Origin: an uncultured Porphyromonadaceae bacterium
GTDB lineage: Bacteria; Bacteroidota; Bacteroidia; Bacteroidales; Muribaculaceae
Direction: 5' to 3'
NCBI GenBank assembly: GCA_905193995.1
Contig: CAJJQT010000015.1
Span: forward strand, 1 to 15,403
DNA length: 15,403 nt
Shown: positions 5,382 through 13,306 of the stretch, in pieces
Numbering within the stretch: position 1 is the first letter of the stretch
How the letters are laid out: every line of letters begins with the position of its first letter
The notes under the pieces: generated by a model
What the model was told of the DNA's origin: nothing
The model's database searches: none
Seen by the model: the letters and a program-made list of their open reading frames with translations, nothing else
Translations under genes and position numbers: made by a program

Positions 5382-7769
5382 ATGAGTTTAGAGTCCGTAT
5401 TTAAGCTGTCGCTCATTATGAACATGATCGACAACCTCTCCGGGCCGATGGCGGGCGTGGCGTCCAAGGTCGGCGCAAACGTCTCCAAGCTGGACGCCGC
5501 AAGCCAGACCTTCGGCAGCATGGCAAAGGCGGGTGCGGCGATGCAGGAGACGGGCTCACAGATCGTAAACGCTGTGCTCGCCCCGGTAGAGGCGACCTTT
5601 GAAACGCGGCGTGCGCTGGGTGAGCTGGCCTCGCTGGGCGTGCAAGACCTTGAAGCGGTCGAAAACGCCGCACGCAGCTTCTCCGATCAGTGGGCGGGCA
5701 CGTCGAAGGCGGACTTCATCAGCGCGGCCTACGACATCAAGAGCGGCATCGTCTCCCTCTCTGATGAGGGCGTCGCAGAGTTCACAAGCCTCGCGGCCCT
5801 GACCGCAAAGGCGACGAAGTCCACGGCGGGCGAGATGACCTCGCTGTTTGCCACAGGCTACGGCATTTATAAAGACTACTACAGTGACCTAAGCGATCTT
5901 GAGTTCGGAGAGATGTTCTCGGCTGGCATCTCCAACGCCGTCCGAGCGTTCAAGACCTCTGGCTCCGGCATGGCACAGGCGATCCAGAACCTCGGCGCAT
6001 CGGCGACCACGGCGCAGGTGCCGCTGGAAGAGCAGCTCTCCGTCTTGGGTATGCTGCAAGCAACGATGGGCGGCGCGGAAGCGGGCACGAAATACAAAGC
6101 CTTCCTCCGCAGCGCCACCAAGGGCGGCGAGGCGCTGGGGCTCAAGTTCACAGACGCCAACAACCAGCTCCTGAGTATGCCGGAAATCCTCGACATCCTG
6201 CGGGGCAAGTTCGGCGAGACAATGGACGCCGCCGAAAAGATGGAGCTGCAGAAAGCCTTCGGCGACACCGAGGCCGTAGCGCTCATCGACCTGATGTATA
6301 ACAAGGTCGGCGACCTGCAGGACAACATCGTCAATATGTACGGCTCGCTCGGAAAGGGCGTGTCGGTCACGGAGCAGATGGCCTCCGCCATTCAAGAGAC
6401 GGAGCCGGAACGCTTCGAGCGACTCAAGCAGCGCATCCACAACGTCACTGAGAGCATCGGCAACTCCCTGCTCCCCACGGTCAACGACCTGATGAGCAAG
6501 GGCGAGGGCGTGCTGACGAAGGTCGGCTCGTGGATCGAGAAGAACCAAGAGCTCGTCAAGGTCATCATGCTCATCGTTCTTGCGGTGGGCGGTTTCCTCG
6601 CCGTAGGCGGCACACTGATCGCTCTGATCTCCGGCGTCGGCCTCGTCGTGACAAAAACGGTCAGCGCGTTCAAGATACTCAAGGGCGGCTTCGCACTGGC
6701 GCGAGGGGCGCTCACACCACTCATATCCTCGGTGTGGAGCTTCACGGCGGCGCTGCTGGCCAACCCCGTCACATGGGTCGTCATTGGCATTGTGGCCCTC
6801 ATTGCGGCGCTGGTGCTACTCTACAACAAGTGTGAGTGGTTCCGCAATGCGGTCAACTCCGTCATCAACTTCTTCAAGGAAACGCTGACGGCGGTGGGCT
6901 CGGTCGCGAAGTCGGTGTTTGAGGGCATCGGGAACGTGATCGGCTCCGTCATGGACGCGGCAAAGGCGACCGTGTCCGAGAAGCTGTCCAACATCAAGAC
7001 GGCCTACGAGGAACACGGCGGCGGCATTTCCGGCGTCGCAGCGGCGGCGATGGAGGCGGTCAAGGGCTGGTACACAGCGGGCTACACCTTCATCGACAAC
7101 CTCACGGGCGGCAAGCTCTCGGAGATCCGTGAGAAGTTCTCGACGGCCATGAGCAACATCGTCCAAGGCATCTCACAGAAGTTCACCGACGCACGCACCG
7201 CCTTCTCCAACGGCCTGAACAACATCAAGAACGCCGTCTCCGGCGCGGTCACGTGGTTCTTCGAGTCCGGCAAACGGATCGTGTCCACCTTTGCAAACGG
7301 CATCAAGTCCGCCTTCAGCAGCGCGGTCGAGGCCGTAAAGGGCGGCTTGCAGAAGATCCGCAACCTTCTCCCGTTCTCTGACGCGAAGGAGGGGCCGCTG
7401 TCCACACTGACCCTGTCCGGCCAACGCACCATGACTACCTACGCTCACGGCCTAACGCTGGCGGGCGACGCCCCGGCAGAGGCGATGAACAAGAGCCTCC
7501 AGCAGGTGCAGGGCGCTCTTGACCGCAAGCCGGAGAAGAAGGTCGACCTCGGCGGCGGGAAGAAGGACAAGGACGAGAGCAGCGATGAGGGCAGCTCCGG
7601 TAAGGGCAAGCAGGTCATCATCCACAAGCTACTCGTCCCGGTCGACCTCAAGAAGATCAAAGACCTGCAGCAGCTCCTCGCTCTTTTGCAGGAGGTCGAG
7701 GACTACGCAGCGGCCAACGAGGACGGCGAACCCGGCGACGACGAGGACGCCGCTCCGGCCCCGGCATAA
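5382..7769 (+). CDS. Tail tape measure protein
   Basis: A 795-residue protein that fills the tail lumen during assembly and sets tail length. By the rough rule of 1.5 Angstrom per residue it would predict a tail near 120 nm. Residues about 60-350 look like the TP901-type tape measure core (PhageMin_Tail), including FISAAYDIKSGI and MAQAIQNLGASATTAQVPLE. Two hydrophobic segments follow, at about 390-420 (VIMLIVLAVGGFLAVGGTLI) and 453-482 (WVVIGIVALIAALVLLY), as is common where the protein may insert in the host membrane. Residues about 712-740 are a Lys/Asp/Ser-rich linker, and the C-terminus is a predicted coiled coil with an acidic tail. GGAGGTG about 10 nt upstream supports the start. Confidence 0.92.
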   Translation: MSLESVFKLSLIMNMIDNLSGPMAGVASKVGANVSKLDAASQTFGSMAKAGAAMQETGSQIVNAVLAPVEATFETRRALGELASLGVQDLEAVENAARSFSDQWAGTSKADFISAAYDIKSGIVSLSDEGVAEFTSLAALTAKATKSTAGEMTSLFATGYGIYKDYYSDLSDLEFGEMFSAGISNAVRAFKTSGSGMAQAIQNLGASATTAQVPLEEQLSVLGMLQATMGGAEAGTKYKAFLRSATKGGEALGLKFTDANNQLLSMPEILDILRGKFGETMDAAEKMELQKAFGDTEAVALIDLMYNKVGDLQDNIVNMYGSLGKGVSVTEQMASAIQETEPERFERLKQRIHNVTESIGNSLLPTVNDLMSKGEGVLTKVGSWIEKNQELVKVIMLIVLAVGGFLAVGGTLIALISGVGLVVTKTVSAFKILKGGFALARGALTPLISSVWSFTAALLANPVTWVVIGIVALIAALVLLYNKCEWFRNAVNSVINFFKETLTAVGSVAKSVFEGIGNVIGSVMDAAKATVSEKLSNIKTAYEEHGGGISGVAAAAMEAVKGWYTAGYTFIDNLTGGKLSEIREKFSTAMSNIVQGISQKFTDARTAFSNGLNNIKNAVSGAVTWFFESGKRIVSTFANGIKSAFSSAVEAVKGGLQKIRNLLPFSDAKEGPLSTLTLSGQRTMTTYAHGLTLAGDAPAEAMNKSLQQVQGALDRKPEKKVDLGGGKKDKDESSDEGSSGKGKQVIIHKLLVPVDLKKIKDLQQLLALLQEVEDYAAANEDGEPGDDEDAAPAPA

Positions 7770-7783
7770 GGAAGGAGGACGCT

Positions 7784-8365
7784 ATGATCTATGTAGAAGA
7801 CGAACTGATCAAGCTCAACGGCGTCGTCCTCCCCGGTCTCGTCAAAAGCATCGAGGTCATTGAGACCGCGAAGGTGGACGAGCAGGAGGTCGAGGGCAGC
7901 GCCACCAAGCCGAAACAGGCAACGGGCTACGAGGACGCCAAGGTCAACATCGAGCTGATCATCGACGACACGCCCTCGCAGACCAAGTACCAGCGATACG
8001 CAACGCTCCGGGCAATCTTCCGCTCGCCCGGGCAGAGTGTGCCGCAGCCTATCCCCATCGTCAGCAAGGACACCGCCGCCCATGGTGTGGAGAAAGTCAT
8101 CTTCAAGAGGCTGTCCCACAAGGGCGAGAACAAGCGTGGACAGCTCTCGGTGTCGCTGGAGCTGTGGGAGTACATCCCGCAGACGATCACGGCAAAGTCC
8201 GGCTCCAGCTCCGGTTCCGGCCACAGCAAGTCTGGCGGAAACTCGGCGAGCAATCTGAAAGCGGGCTACAAGAGCTATCTGAGTAATGACCGAGGCAAAT
8301 CCCCTGCGCGGGATGACGCAGACGCCACGGCGGCGATGAACAAAGTGACCGCCATGCCGTACTAA
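7784..8365 (+). CDS. Tail/baseplate protein of unknown function (between tape measure and hub)
   Basis: A 193-residue protein. AAGGAGG at 7772-7778 is 5 nt before the ATG. Its place corresponds to the protein that links tail tube to baseplate hub (Mu gp43/N position), but I do not recognise a DNA-circularisation-type domain. The N-terminal 130 residues are strand-rich, with LNGVVLPGLVKSIEV, KPKQATGYEDAKVNIELIID and LSVSLELWEYIPQT. They are followed by a Ser/Gly-rich linker (SGSSSGSGHSKSGGNSAS) and a short polar tail. It may be a baseplate hub or tube-initiator protein; this is inference from order only. Confidence 0.55.
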   Translation: MIYVEDELIKLNGVVLPGLVKSIEVIETAKVDEQEVEGSATKPKQATGYEDAKVNIELIIDDTPSQTKYQRYATLRAIFRSPGQSVPQPIPIVSKDTAAHGVEKVIFKRLSHKGENKRGQLSVSLELWEYIPQTITAKSGSSSGSGHSKSGGNSASNLKAGYKSYLSNDRGKSPARDDADATAAMNKVTAMPY

Positions 8366-8375
8366 GGAGACCACA

Positions 8376-9131
8376 GTGGAAACGAAAGAACTTTACTATC
8401 CGCAAATCTCGGCGCAGGCTGGCTCCTACACCTTCGATGAGGGCGTGGAGCTTGAGATCTATTCCTCGAAGTCCTCGTATTATGATTGGGCGAAGATCCG
8501 CTTCACGAGCCAGTTCCGCCCGAAGCTCTCGCTCAAGAAGAAAGACCCCGCCACCATCCAGCTCGGCTATGACGGCACACTGGAGGATGTGTTCACAGGC
8601 TTCGTCTCCGGCAACTACGACGGCGGGACGTATGCCAACGAGGTCGCACTGAAGGATGAGATGCTGCTCATGGAGGAGACGATCATCAACGACACCTTCC
8701 TCGACACTACGCCACAGGAGATGATCTCGTACTTCCTTGCACAGGCGGGCCTGTCCAAGATGAAGCTCTCCAGCAAGACCTACCCGACGCGCAAAATGCT
8801 CCCCATTCGGAGGCAGACCGCCGTCCAAGCGATTAACACCGTCAATGCGGCGTGGGGACTCCGTGTTCCGTTCTTCTTCTCAGGCGGAGTCTTCTATTGG
8901 GACGAGAAGCCGGAGCAGAAGAAGGTCTACACCTTCGAGCACGGCGTGAACATCCTCAACCTGCGCCGCGCGGGCGGCGTGTGGGAGCTGGAGACTGTCT
9001 CCGCGCCGTTCATCAAGCACTCACACAAAATAAACCTCATCCATCCGCAGGTGAGCGGTGAGGTCGAGGTCTCCAAGGTGGTCAGCAAGACCAACGACTC
9101 CGGCTTCATCCGCACCTATATCTATTTCTGA
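8376..9131 (+). CDS. Baseplate hub protein, gpD/gp44-like (late control D family), GTG start
   Basis: A 251-residue protein starting at GTG 8376, with AAGGAGA at about 8364-8370, 5 nt upstream. It lies after the tape measure region and before the spike, where Mu gp44 (P) and P2 gpD sit. Features that fit the gp27/gpD hub family are the early strand region FDEGVELEIYSSKSSYYDWA, the segment FTGFVSGNYDG (GxVxxxxxxGxxxxv pattern), the helix TPQEMISYFLAQAGL, and the later RRQTAVQAINTVNAAWGL typical of the second barrel. It forms the ring between tube and spike. The family call is from pattern and order, not a strict motif. Confidence 0.72.
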   Translation: METKELYYPQISAQAGSYTFDEGVELEIYSSKSSYYDWAKIRFTSQFRPKLSLKKKDPATIQLGYDGTLEDVFTGFVSGNYDGGTYANEVALKDEMLLMEETIINDTFLDTTPQEMISYFLAQAGLSKMKLSSKTYPTRKMLPIRRQTAVQAINTVNAAWGLRVPFFFSGGVFYWDEKPEQKKVYTFEHGVNILNLRRAGGVWELETVSAPFIKHSHKINLIHPQVSGEVEVSKVVSKTNDSGFIRTYIYF

Positions 9132-9152
9132 CACCGAAAGGAGGGAACCGAC

Positions 9153-9512
9153 GTGCTCGAAGAAATGGTCGCGTCCGTTATGAAGAAGACGCTGGCGCAG
9201 GACTTCCCGCATTTGAAGCTCCCCGCCGCCGTATTCGCCACCATCGACTCGGCGGCAAAGAGCGACGCCTTTGACATTGATGAGCTGATCGTCCACAACG
9301 AAGTGACGGGTGAGGTGTTCAAGGCGCACATCACATCCTACTGGTACGAGTACAAACTCACCGTCATTGACCGCTTCGGCAATCCCGATGTCAACTATCC
9401 CACACTTCCGGGAATTAAGTCTAAGAAACAGTTCAAGGCCGGGGCGGTCGTGGCCGTCGCGCTTCCCTACGGCGACCTCACCCCGGCGATCATCGGGGAG
9501 GTGGAGCTATGA
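9153..9512 (+). CDS. Short baseplate spike/assembly protein (Mu gp45 / P2 gpV-like), GTG start
   Basis: A 119-residue protein starting at GTG 9153, with AAGGAGGG at about 9138-9145. It occupies the spike position between hub and gp25-like wedge. Residues about 71-119 (VIDRFGNPDVNYPTLPGI, then AGAVVAVALPYGDLTPAIIG) look like the OB-fold of gpV/gp45 spikes, in which a reported value or fluid-flow motif is followed by a Val/Ala-rich strand. It is shorter than Mu gp45 and lacks an obvious C-terminal beta-helix or metal-binding tip (no HxH motif). It may therefore be only the OB-fold adaptor, with the tip encoded elsewhere. Its last codons overlap the next gene by ATGA. Confidence 0.55.
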   Translation: MLEEMVASVMKKTLAQDFPHLKLPAAVFATIDSAAKSDAFDIDELIVHNEVTGEVFKAHITSYWYEYKLTVIDRFGNPDVNYPTLPGIKSKKQFKAGAVVAVALPYGDLTPAIIGEVEL

Positions 9513-9919
9513 CGGGCCTGAACGATACGGACATCCGGCTCAACAGCGAGTGGCAGCTCACACAGGCCACAGACGGCGACGCGCCGCTCTGCTCGGGGCT
9601 GGAGTGCCTGTATCAGAACATCGTCCTCGAGGCGCTCACGCAGCCGGGAGATGTCTTCTACGACGCCGAGTTCGGCTGGGGCCTGTACGACTTCATCCAG
9701 TCCGAGGACACGGAGCTGACCCGTCTGGAGATCACCCAGCGGGTGCGGCTCAAGCTGCAGAAGCGGGAGGTCATCCTCCCGGAAAGCATTGAGATCAGTA
9801 TTGCGTTCGAGGATGACGCGGTCGTGCTGCACTGCTCCTTCCGCTTCGCGGGGGAGGACGAGCGGCGCGAGCTGGACGTCATCATCGGCGCGGTGAGCGT
9901 GGAGGTGGTATCAGAATGA
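9509..9919 (+). CDS. Baseplate wedge protein, gp25/W-like (Mu gp46)
   Basis: A 136-residue protein of the gp25/W baseplate family that anchors the wedge and starts sheath polymerisation. The hallmark near residues 45-62, QPGDVFYDAEFGWGLYDF, matches the gp25 pattern in which an EW or GE motif is followed by F-x-D-P-x-F-G. It is followed by the helix LEITQRVRLKLQKREVI. It overlaps the spike gene and the gpJ gene by four bases at both ends (ATGA), the tight coupling usual for this trio. GGGGAGGTGG lies 5 nt before the ATG. Confidence 0.82.
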   Translation: MTGLNDTDIRLNSEWQLTQATDGDAPLCSGLECLYQNIVLEALTQPGDVFYDAEFGWGLYDFIQSEDTELTRLEITQRVRLKLQKREVILPESIEISIAFEDDAVVLHCSFRFAGEDERRELDVIIGAVSVEVVSE

Positions 9920-11046
9920 TCGACAAGGAAATACTGGACGCCGTGCTCCCTCTGCCTACGCTGGACGAGCTGAAGGAGCAGAAGGTCGAGGAACTGAAAG
10001 ACGAGGGCTTCGTCATCAGCAACTTCCATTCGGGCGGCGTGTTCTACACGATGCTCATGATCGTGCTGCGCATCAAGGTCGAGGTCATTGAATTGCTCCG
10101 CGTCGTGCTGAACAATATGTTCGTCTCCCACGCGGGCGGCGCGTGGCTCGACCTGAAGATGGCGGACTACTCCAAAAAGCGCAAGAAGGCGCAGAAGACG
10201 CAGGGCTTCATCACCGTCAGACGCACCGACATGACGGGCGAGGCGGTCAAAATCCCCAAGGGCCACGTCTTCAAGAGCATCCTCGACATCAACGGCGAGG
10301 AGCTGCGCTTCTTTGTACTGGAGGCGGCGACGCTGCAAAAGGGCGCGTCCTCCGTGGACGTGCTGGTGGAGGCCGAGACAGAGGGCAGCCGCTACAACGT
10401 CCCCGCAGGGCAGATCGTGCGCACGCTGACCTACCTCGGCGACGTCACATTCAGCAACGCCGAGGACTGGATCGTGCGGGAAGGCAGCGACACCGAGGAC
10501 GACGAGAGCGCGAGGGCGCGGACACTCCGCTCGTGGTCGGAGCTGGCGCAGCGGGCGACGGAGGACACCTTCATTGACGCGGCGGAGTCCGTCCCCGGCG
10601 TACTGTTCGCACAGGCCGACTGCAACCACCCGCGCGGGCAGGGCACGGTGGACGTCATCGTGACAGGCACGGCGGGCGAGGCAACGGAGGGACTGCTTGC
10701 GGCAGTAAGAGAAGCCGTTGACAAGATCGCTGGCCCGTATGATAATATTCTCGTGAAGTCCTCTGTGACCGTATCGCAGAATATCTCCGTCACGGTCACG
10801 ACCGACACGGCGGACACGGACGAGGCTGTGGAGAACCGGGTCAAGGCGATCCTCACCGAACTGCTGGCCGTGCGCCGCAGCCGCAAGCTCAACGAGCTGA
10901 CCCTGTCCGACATCAACCACGCGATCCGCAGCGGCTACAGTGGGGCCACCAACGCGGCGGTCTCCGAGCCGGAGGCGGATGTGAAGCTGGGTAAGGACAA
11001 GGTCATCACCCTCGGCGACGTCTCCGTGACGGTCGAAAGGGAGTGA
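9916..11046 (+). CDS. Baseplate protein J (Mu gp47 / P2 gpJ-like)
   Basis: A 376-residue baseplate wedge protein of the Baseplate_J family (PF04865). It has the usual plan: an N-terminal helical part (LDELKEQKVEELKDEGFVIS), a central stretch of strands with GEAVKIPKGHVFKS and VPAGQIVRTLTYLGDVTF, then RARTLRSWSELAQRATEDTF and SVPGVLFAQADCNHPRGQGT, and a C-terminal TLSDINHAIRSGYSGATNA. GGAGGTGG lies 7 nt before the ATG. It lies between gp25-like and gpI-like genes as in Mu and P2, and only 4 bp separate it from the next gene. Confidence 0.9.
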   Translation: MIDKEILDAVLPLPTLDELKEQKVEELKDEGFVISNFHSGGVFYTMLMIVLRIKVEVIELLRVVLNNMFVSHAGGAWLDLKMADYSKKRKKAQKTQGFITVRRTDMTGEAVKIPKGHVFKSILDINGEELRFFVLEAATLQKGASSVDVLVEAETEGSRYNVPAGQIVRTLTYLGDVTFSNAEDWIVREGSDTEDDESARARTLRSWSELAQRATEDTFIDAAESVPGVLFAQADCNHPRGQGTVDVIVTGTAGEATEGLLAAVREAVDKIAGPYDNILVKSSVTVSQNISVTVTTDTADTDEAVENRVKAILTELLAVRRSRKLNELTLSDINHAIRSGYSGATNAAVSEPEADVKLGKDKVITLGDVSVTVERE

Positions 11047-11050
11047 GCGG

Positions 11051-11908
11051 ATGAAGCAGTTTGAAACCTTCGGGGAATATATGTTTGATCTGCTCTTCGC
11101 TCCCTTGAAGAAGGGCCGGAAGACGGTCAACCAGCTCTGCATCTTCTTCAAGGTCATGGGGCGCGAGTTCGACGACCTGAAGGCGGCGATCTTCCGCGTG
11201 CGCAGCGAGGCGAACGTAGCAAGCTGCTCAGAGGTCATGCTCCCCGTGCATGGGCAAGACCGGGATATGCCGCGACTGGAGGGCGAGGACGCCGAAGCCT
11301 ATCGGACGCGCCTGTCCATGAAGGGGATCATCTCACAGTGGAGCGGCACGCGGCGCGGCGTTCTCTACGCGCTGACCGCGCTCGGCTACGACCGCAGCCG
11401 GATTGAACTGTTCGCCGATCAGGATGCGGAGCGCTGGGCTGAGTTCATCATCTTCCTGAACAGTTCCAAGCCCAGCGGCATCACAAATCTCTCGGTCATC
11501 GACGGGCAAGTCCGCAAGGTCAAGGAGGGCAGCAGTAAGCCCGCCTACGGTATGGAGACCATCGGCGGGCTCATTATTCAATCCTGGCTTCAGACAGGCT
11601 TCTCACGCTATCCAAGGTGCGGAGAGATCGTGTGCGGCGTGTGGCCGCATATCGTCAGTGAAGGACATCTCGTGGCCTCGACGGTCATGGCGCAAGGCGG
11701 CGCATCGGGCGGCGGCAATCCCTTCCCGAGAGCCGGCACATTTGCAGCCTCCGAGGAGTTCTATCACTTCGGCGCGTACACCATTTATCAGGGCTTCGCC
11801 TCGGACATTGAGGCGGGCTCGAAGGCGGCGCAGGGTGCAAAGGTCTACCTGAGATGCTCCACCTCTACGCGCTGCTCTACCAACGCGAAAGGAGGCGCAG
11901 CAGAATGA
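11051..11908 (+). CDS. Tail protein I-like baseplate protein (Mu gp48 position)
   Basis: A 285-residue protein directly after gpJ, where gpI/gp48 sits. The N-terminal half resembles tail protein I-type wedge proteins: LFAPLKKGRKTVNQLCIFFK, REFDDLKAAIFRVRSEANVA, then DAEAYRTRLSMKGIISQWSG and GVLYALTALGYDRSRIELF. The last 110 residues are Gly/Ala/Ser-rich (AQGGASGGGNPF) and end in an unusual Cys/Ser/Thr-rich tail, RCSTSTRCSTNAKGGAAE. That could be a fibre attachment region. The stop overlaps the next start (ATGA). Confidence 0.78.
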   Translation: MKQFETFGEYMFDLLFAPLKKGRKTVNQLCIFFKVMGREFDDLKAAIFRVRSEANVASCSEVMLPVHGQDRDMPRLEGEDAEAYRTRLSMKGIISQWSGTRRGVLYALTALGYDRSRIELFADQDAERWAEFIIFLNSSKPSGITNLSVIDGQVRKVKEGSSKPAYGMETIGGLIIQSWLQTGFSRYPRCGEIVCGVWPHIVSEGHLVASTVMAQGGASGGGNPFPRAGTFAASEEFYHFGAYTIYQGFASDIEAGSKAAQGAKVYLRCSTSTRCSTNAKGGAAE

Positions 11909-12234
11909 AAACATTGACTTCTATCGGTATCCAGAAGATCGGGCAGCGGTTCGTTGACTCGGTCGATCATGCGGACTACACGCTCAACGGCGTGCCACAG
12001 ACAGCGGAGCCCTTCCGCCGCTTCGTGCAGGGCGCAAGCGCAAGGGTCTACATTTACTTCGACGATACCGTGATCGGTGACGTCGCCGAGGTGCAGCTCG
12101 TGGACAAAGACGGCGACATCATCGCGTCAGCGGGCGAACGGGTCTTCACAAAAACACCGGGCAAGGGGCTTTATATAGCCTTCAAATATAATATCTTAGA
12201 AGTGGAGGTCGAAAGCAGCAATGAAAGCCTATGA
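11905..12234 (+). CDS. Small tail-associated protein of unknown function
   Basis: A 109-residue protein. I chose ATG 11905 over the frame's earlier ATG at 11854 because GAAAGGAGG at 11887-11895 is 9 nt upstream and the start overlaps the previous stop (ATGA). The sequence is strand-rich and acidic, with ASARVYIYFDDTVIGDVAEV, VQLVDKDGDIIASAGERVFT and LYIAFKYNILEVEVES. This suggests a small beta-sandwich. It lies between the last baseplate gene and a putative fibre-base protein. I do not recognise a family; a fibre connector or accessory is a guess from position. Confidence 0.6.
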   Translation: MKTLTSIGIQKIGQRFVDSVDHADYTLNGVPQTAEPFRRFVQGASARVYIYFDDTVIGDVAEVQLVDKDGDIIASAGERVFTKTPGKGLYIAFKYNILEVEVESSNESL

Positions 12235-12532
12235 AAAAATCGGGTGGCTCGATCACGTCCAAGACATTGAGACGGGAGAGGTCATTCAGGAAGGAACGCC
12301 TGTGAGTCAGGTGAATATGAACCACATGGACGAAGGCATTTTCACAAACCGTGAAGCGGTCATTCTCCATGAGGCTCAGATTGCCGACGCGCAGAAAGAG
12401 ATTAAGGTGTTGAAGGATGCGACGCTGAACAACATGGTCAACAATGTCTTTCTCATCAACTTCAACACCGTGACCTCGGTCGCGATCACGTCAGGGATTT
12501 ACGACTCTGTGGCGCGAAAAATCTATGTATAA
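12221..12532 (+). CDS. Small tail-fibre-base-like protein
   Basis: A 103-residue protein that overlaps the previous gene by 14 bp and has GGAGGTC about 10 nt before its ATG. The stretch EGTPVSQVNMNHMDEGI is the pattern (GTxLxxxNLNHMExGI) often seen near the N-terminus of Firmicute phage tail fibre and baseplate upper proteins. A helical stretch, REAVILHEAQIADAQKEIKV, follows as a likely coiled coil. The C-terminus, ITSGIYDSVARKIYV, is a short strand-rich end. It could be a fibre base that lost its shaft or a trimeric connector onto which the DGR target protein attaches. The latter is inference. Confidence 0.65.
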   Translation: MKAYEKIGWLDHVQDIETGEVIQEGTPVSQVNMNHMDEGIFTNREAVILHEAQIADAQKEIKVLKDATLNNMVNNVFLINFNTVTSVAITSGIYDSVARKIYV

Positions 12533-12842
12533 GGTCGCTTGCAGCCGCAAGGAAGCAAGCTGCATCATCGGGAGCTTGCTCGTGGAGCTGGCCCCGGTAT
12601 GCGAGAAGTGCGGCGGGTTGCCGGATGGCGTGCTGAACCTGCAGACGAAGGCGGGGCTGTCCCTCACAGGGGACGCCGACGTCCTCATCACAGGGCACAG
12701 CATCATCAGCGGCAAGCCTGTCAGGATCAAACTCACGGACTACGGCTTCGAATATTATGGTGATCACGCCGAGCTTGCCCGCGTTCGGGAAAAGAGGTGT
12801 GTGTATCATGGCAGAGCCGTCAGTCCTACAAAAGAAAACTGA
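12525..12842 (+). CDS. Unrecognised 105-residue protein with a CxxC motif, between fibre base and avd
   Basis: The start overlaps the previous gene by 8 bp and the end overlaps the avd start by 35 bp. No Shine-Dalgarno is evident, so translation would rely on coupling. The GC-rich third-position bias matches the neighbouring genes until the avd overlap, which supports a real gene. Visible features are a hydrophobic N-terminal segment (CIIGSLLVELAPVCEKCGG) with a CxxC motif, and a strand-rich middle (LQTKAGLSLTGDADVLITGH). I know no family for it. An accessory or membrane-proximal role cannot be told from sequence. Confidence 0.55.
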   Translation: MYKVACSRKEASCIIGSLLVELAPVCEKCGGLPDGVLNLQTKAGLSLTGDADVLITGHSIISGKPVRIKLTDYGFEYYGDHAELARVREKRCVYHGRAVSPTKEN

Positions 12843-13167
12843 GATATTTCTCGAAAGGGATATATACCCCTTGCTGAAAAACTTCCCCGCCTCCGAGAAG
12901 TTCTCCTTGTGCCAAGAGATCAAGCAATCCTGCTACAAGCTCATCCGAGCGGCTGTTATGGCCAACAACCTCACGAACGTCAACAGACGGCTCATGTGGC
13001 TGGATGAGGCGGACGCAGAGAAGACACTGCTGCTCGTGCTTTTAGGTGTCGCCAAGAACCAGAAGTACATCACGCAGAAGAAACTCTTGGAACTGCAAGG
13101 AAAGCTCGAGGAGATCGGGCGCATCATTGGAGGACTGCAAAAGTTCTTCATCAACAACCGAAAATAG
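12808..13167 (+). CDS. avd: DGR accessory variability determinant (Avd)
   Basis: A 119-residue four-helix-bundle protein that forms a pentamer and binds the DGR reverse transcriptase and template RNA during mutagenic cDNA synthesis. I chose ATG 12808 because GAGGTG at 12795-12800 is 7 nt upstream; the frame's ATG at 12757 has no such site and would add 17 residues. The hallmark FPASEKFSLCQEI (residues about 26-38) matches the Avd and four-helix-protein pattern FPKSEKFxLxxxI. Four helices are expected at about residues 6-25, 28-54, 62-84 and 88-114. Its stop is the only TAG among the genes in the window, and the template repeat begins 46 bp downstream. Confidence 0.93.
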   Translation: MAEPSVLQKKTEIFLERDIYPLLKNFPASEKFSLCQEIKQSCYKLIRAAVMANNLTNVNRRLMWLDEADAEKTLLLVLLGVAKNQKYITQKKLLELQGKLEEIGRIIGGLQKFFINNRK

Positions 13168-13213
13168 ACCATCAGAAAAAGTACAGCACCTACTCAGGGT
13201 TATCTCTGTCTGG

Positions 13214-13306
13214 CGTCGCACCGTGCGGTTCGCGGGTACAATTCGGCCCGCAACTGGAACAACAACAATGCTACGAACTCCAACCCGAACGTCGGTTTCC
13301 GCCCCG
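13214..13306 (+). repeat. DGR template repeat (TR)
   Basis: Aligns without gaps to 15271-15363 over 93 bp with 13 differences. Of 21 TR adenines, 12 differ in the VR; of 72 other bases, only G13291 differs. Read in the target frame, the TR encodes nine AAC or AAT codons in GYNSARNWNNNNATNSN, the AAY pattern that cannot mutate to a stop when adenines change. The shared last 15 nt (13292-13306, TCGGTTTCCGCCCCG) is the likely initiation-of-mutagenic-homing equivalent. The TR reading frame ends shortly after at a TAG (13312-13314). Confidence 0.97.

Noticed and set aside
6540..6830. The hydrophobic segments here as a holin
   Set aside because: They lie inside the continuous tape measure frame, where such segments are common.
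9658..11238. A 526-codon open frame on the - strand across the gp25-like, gpJ and gpI-like genes
   Set aside because: It is the mirror of GC-rich third positions in three conserved + strand genes, has Arg/His/Ala-rich low-sense sequence, and no credible ribosome binding site or family.
13214..13306. The TR as a decayed second copy of the target gene
   Set aside because: Differences from the VR fall almost only at adenines, and no target-like sequence flanks the TR, so a template repeat explains it better.
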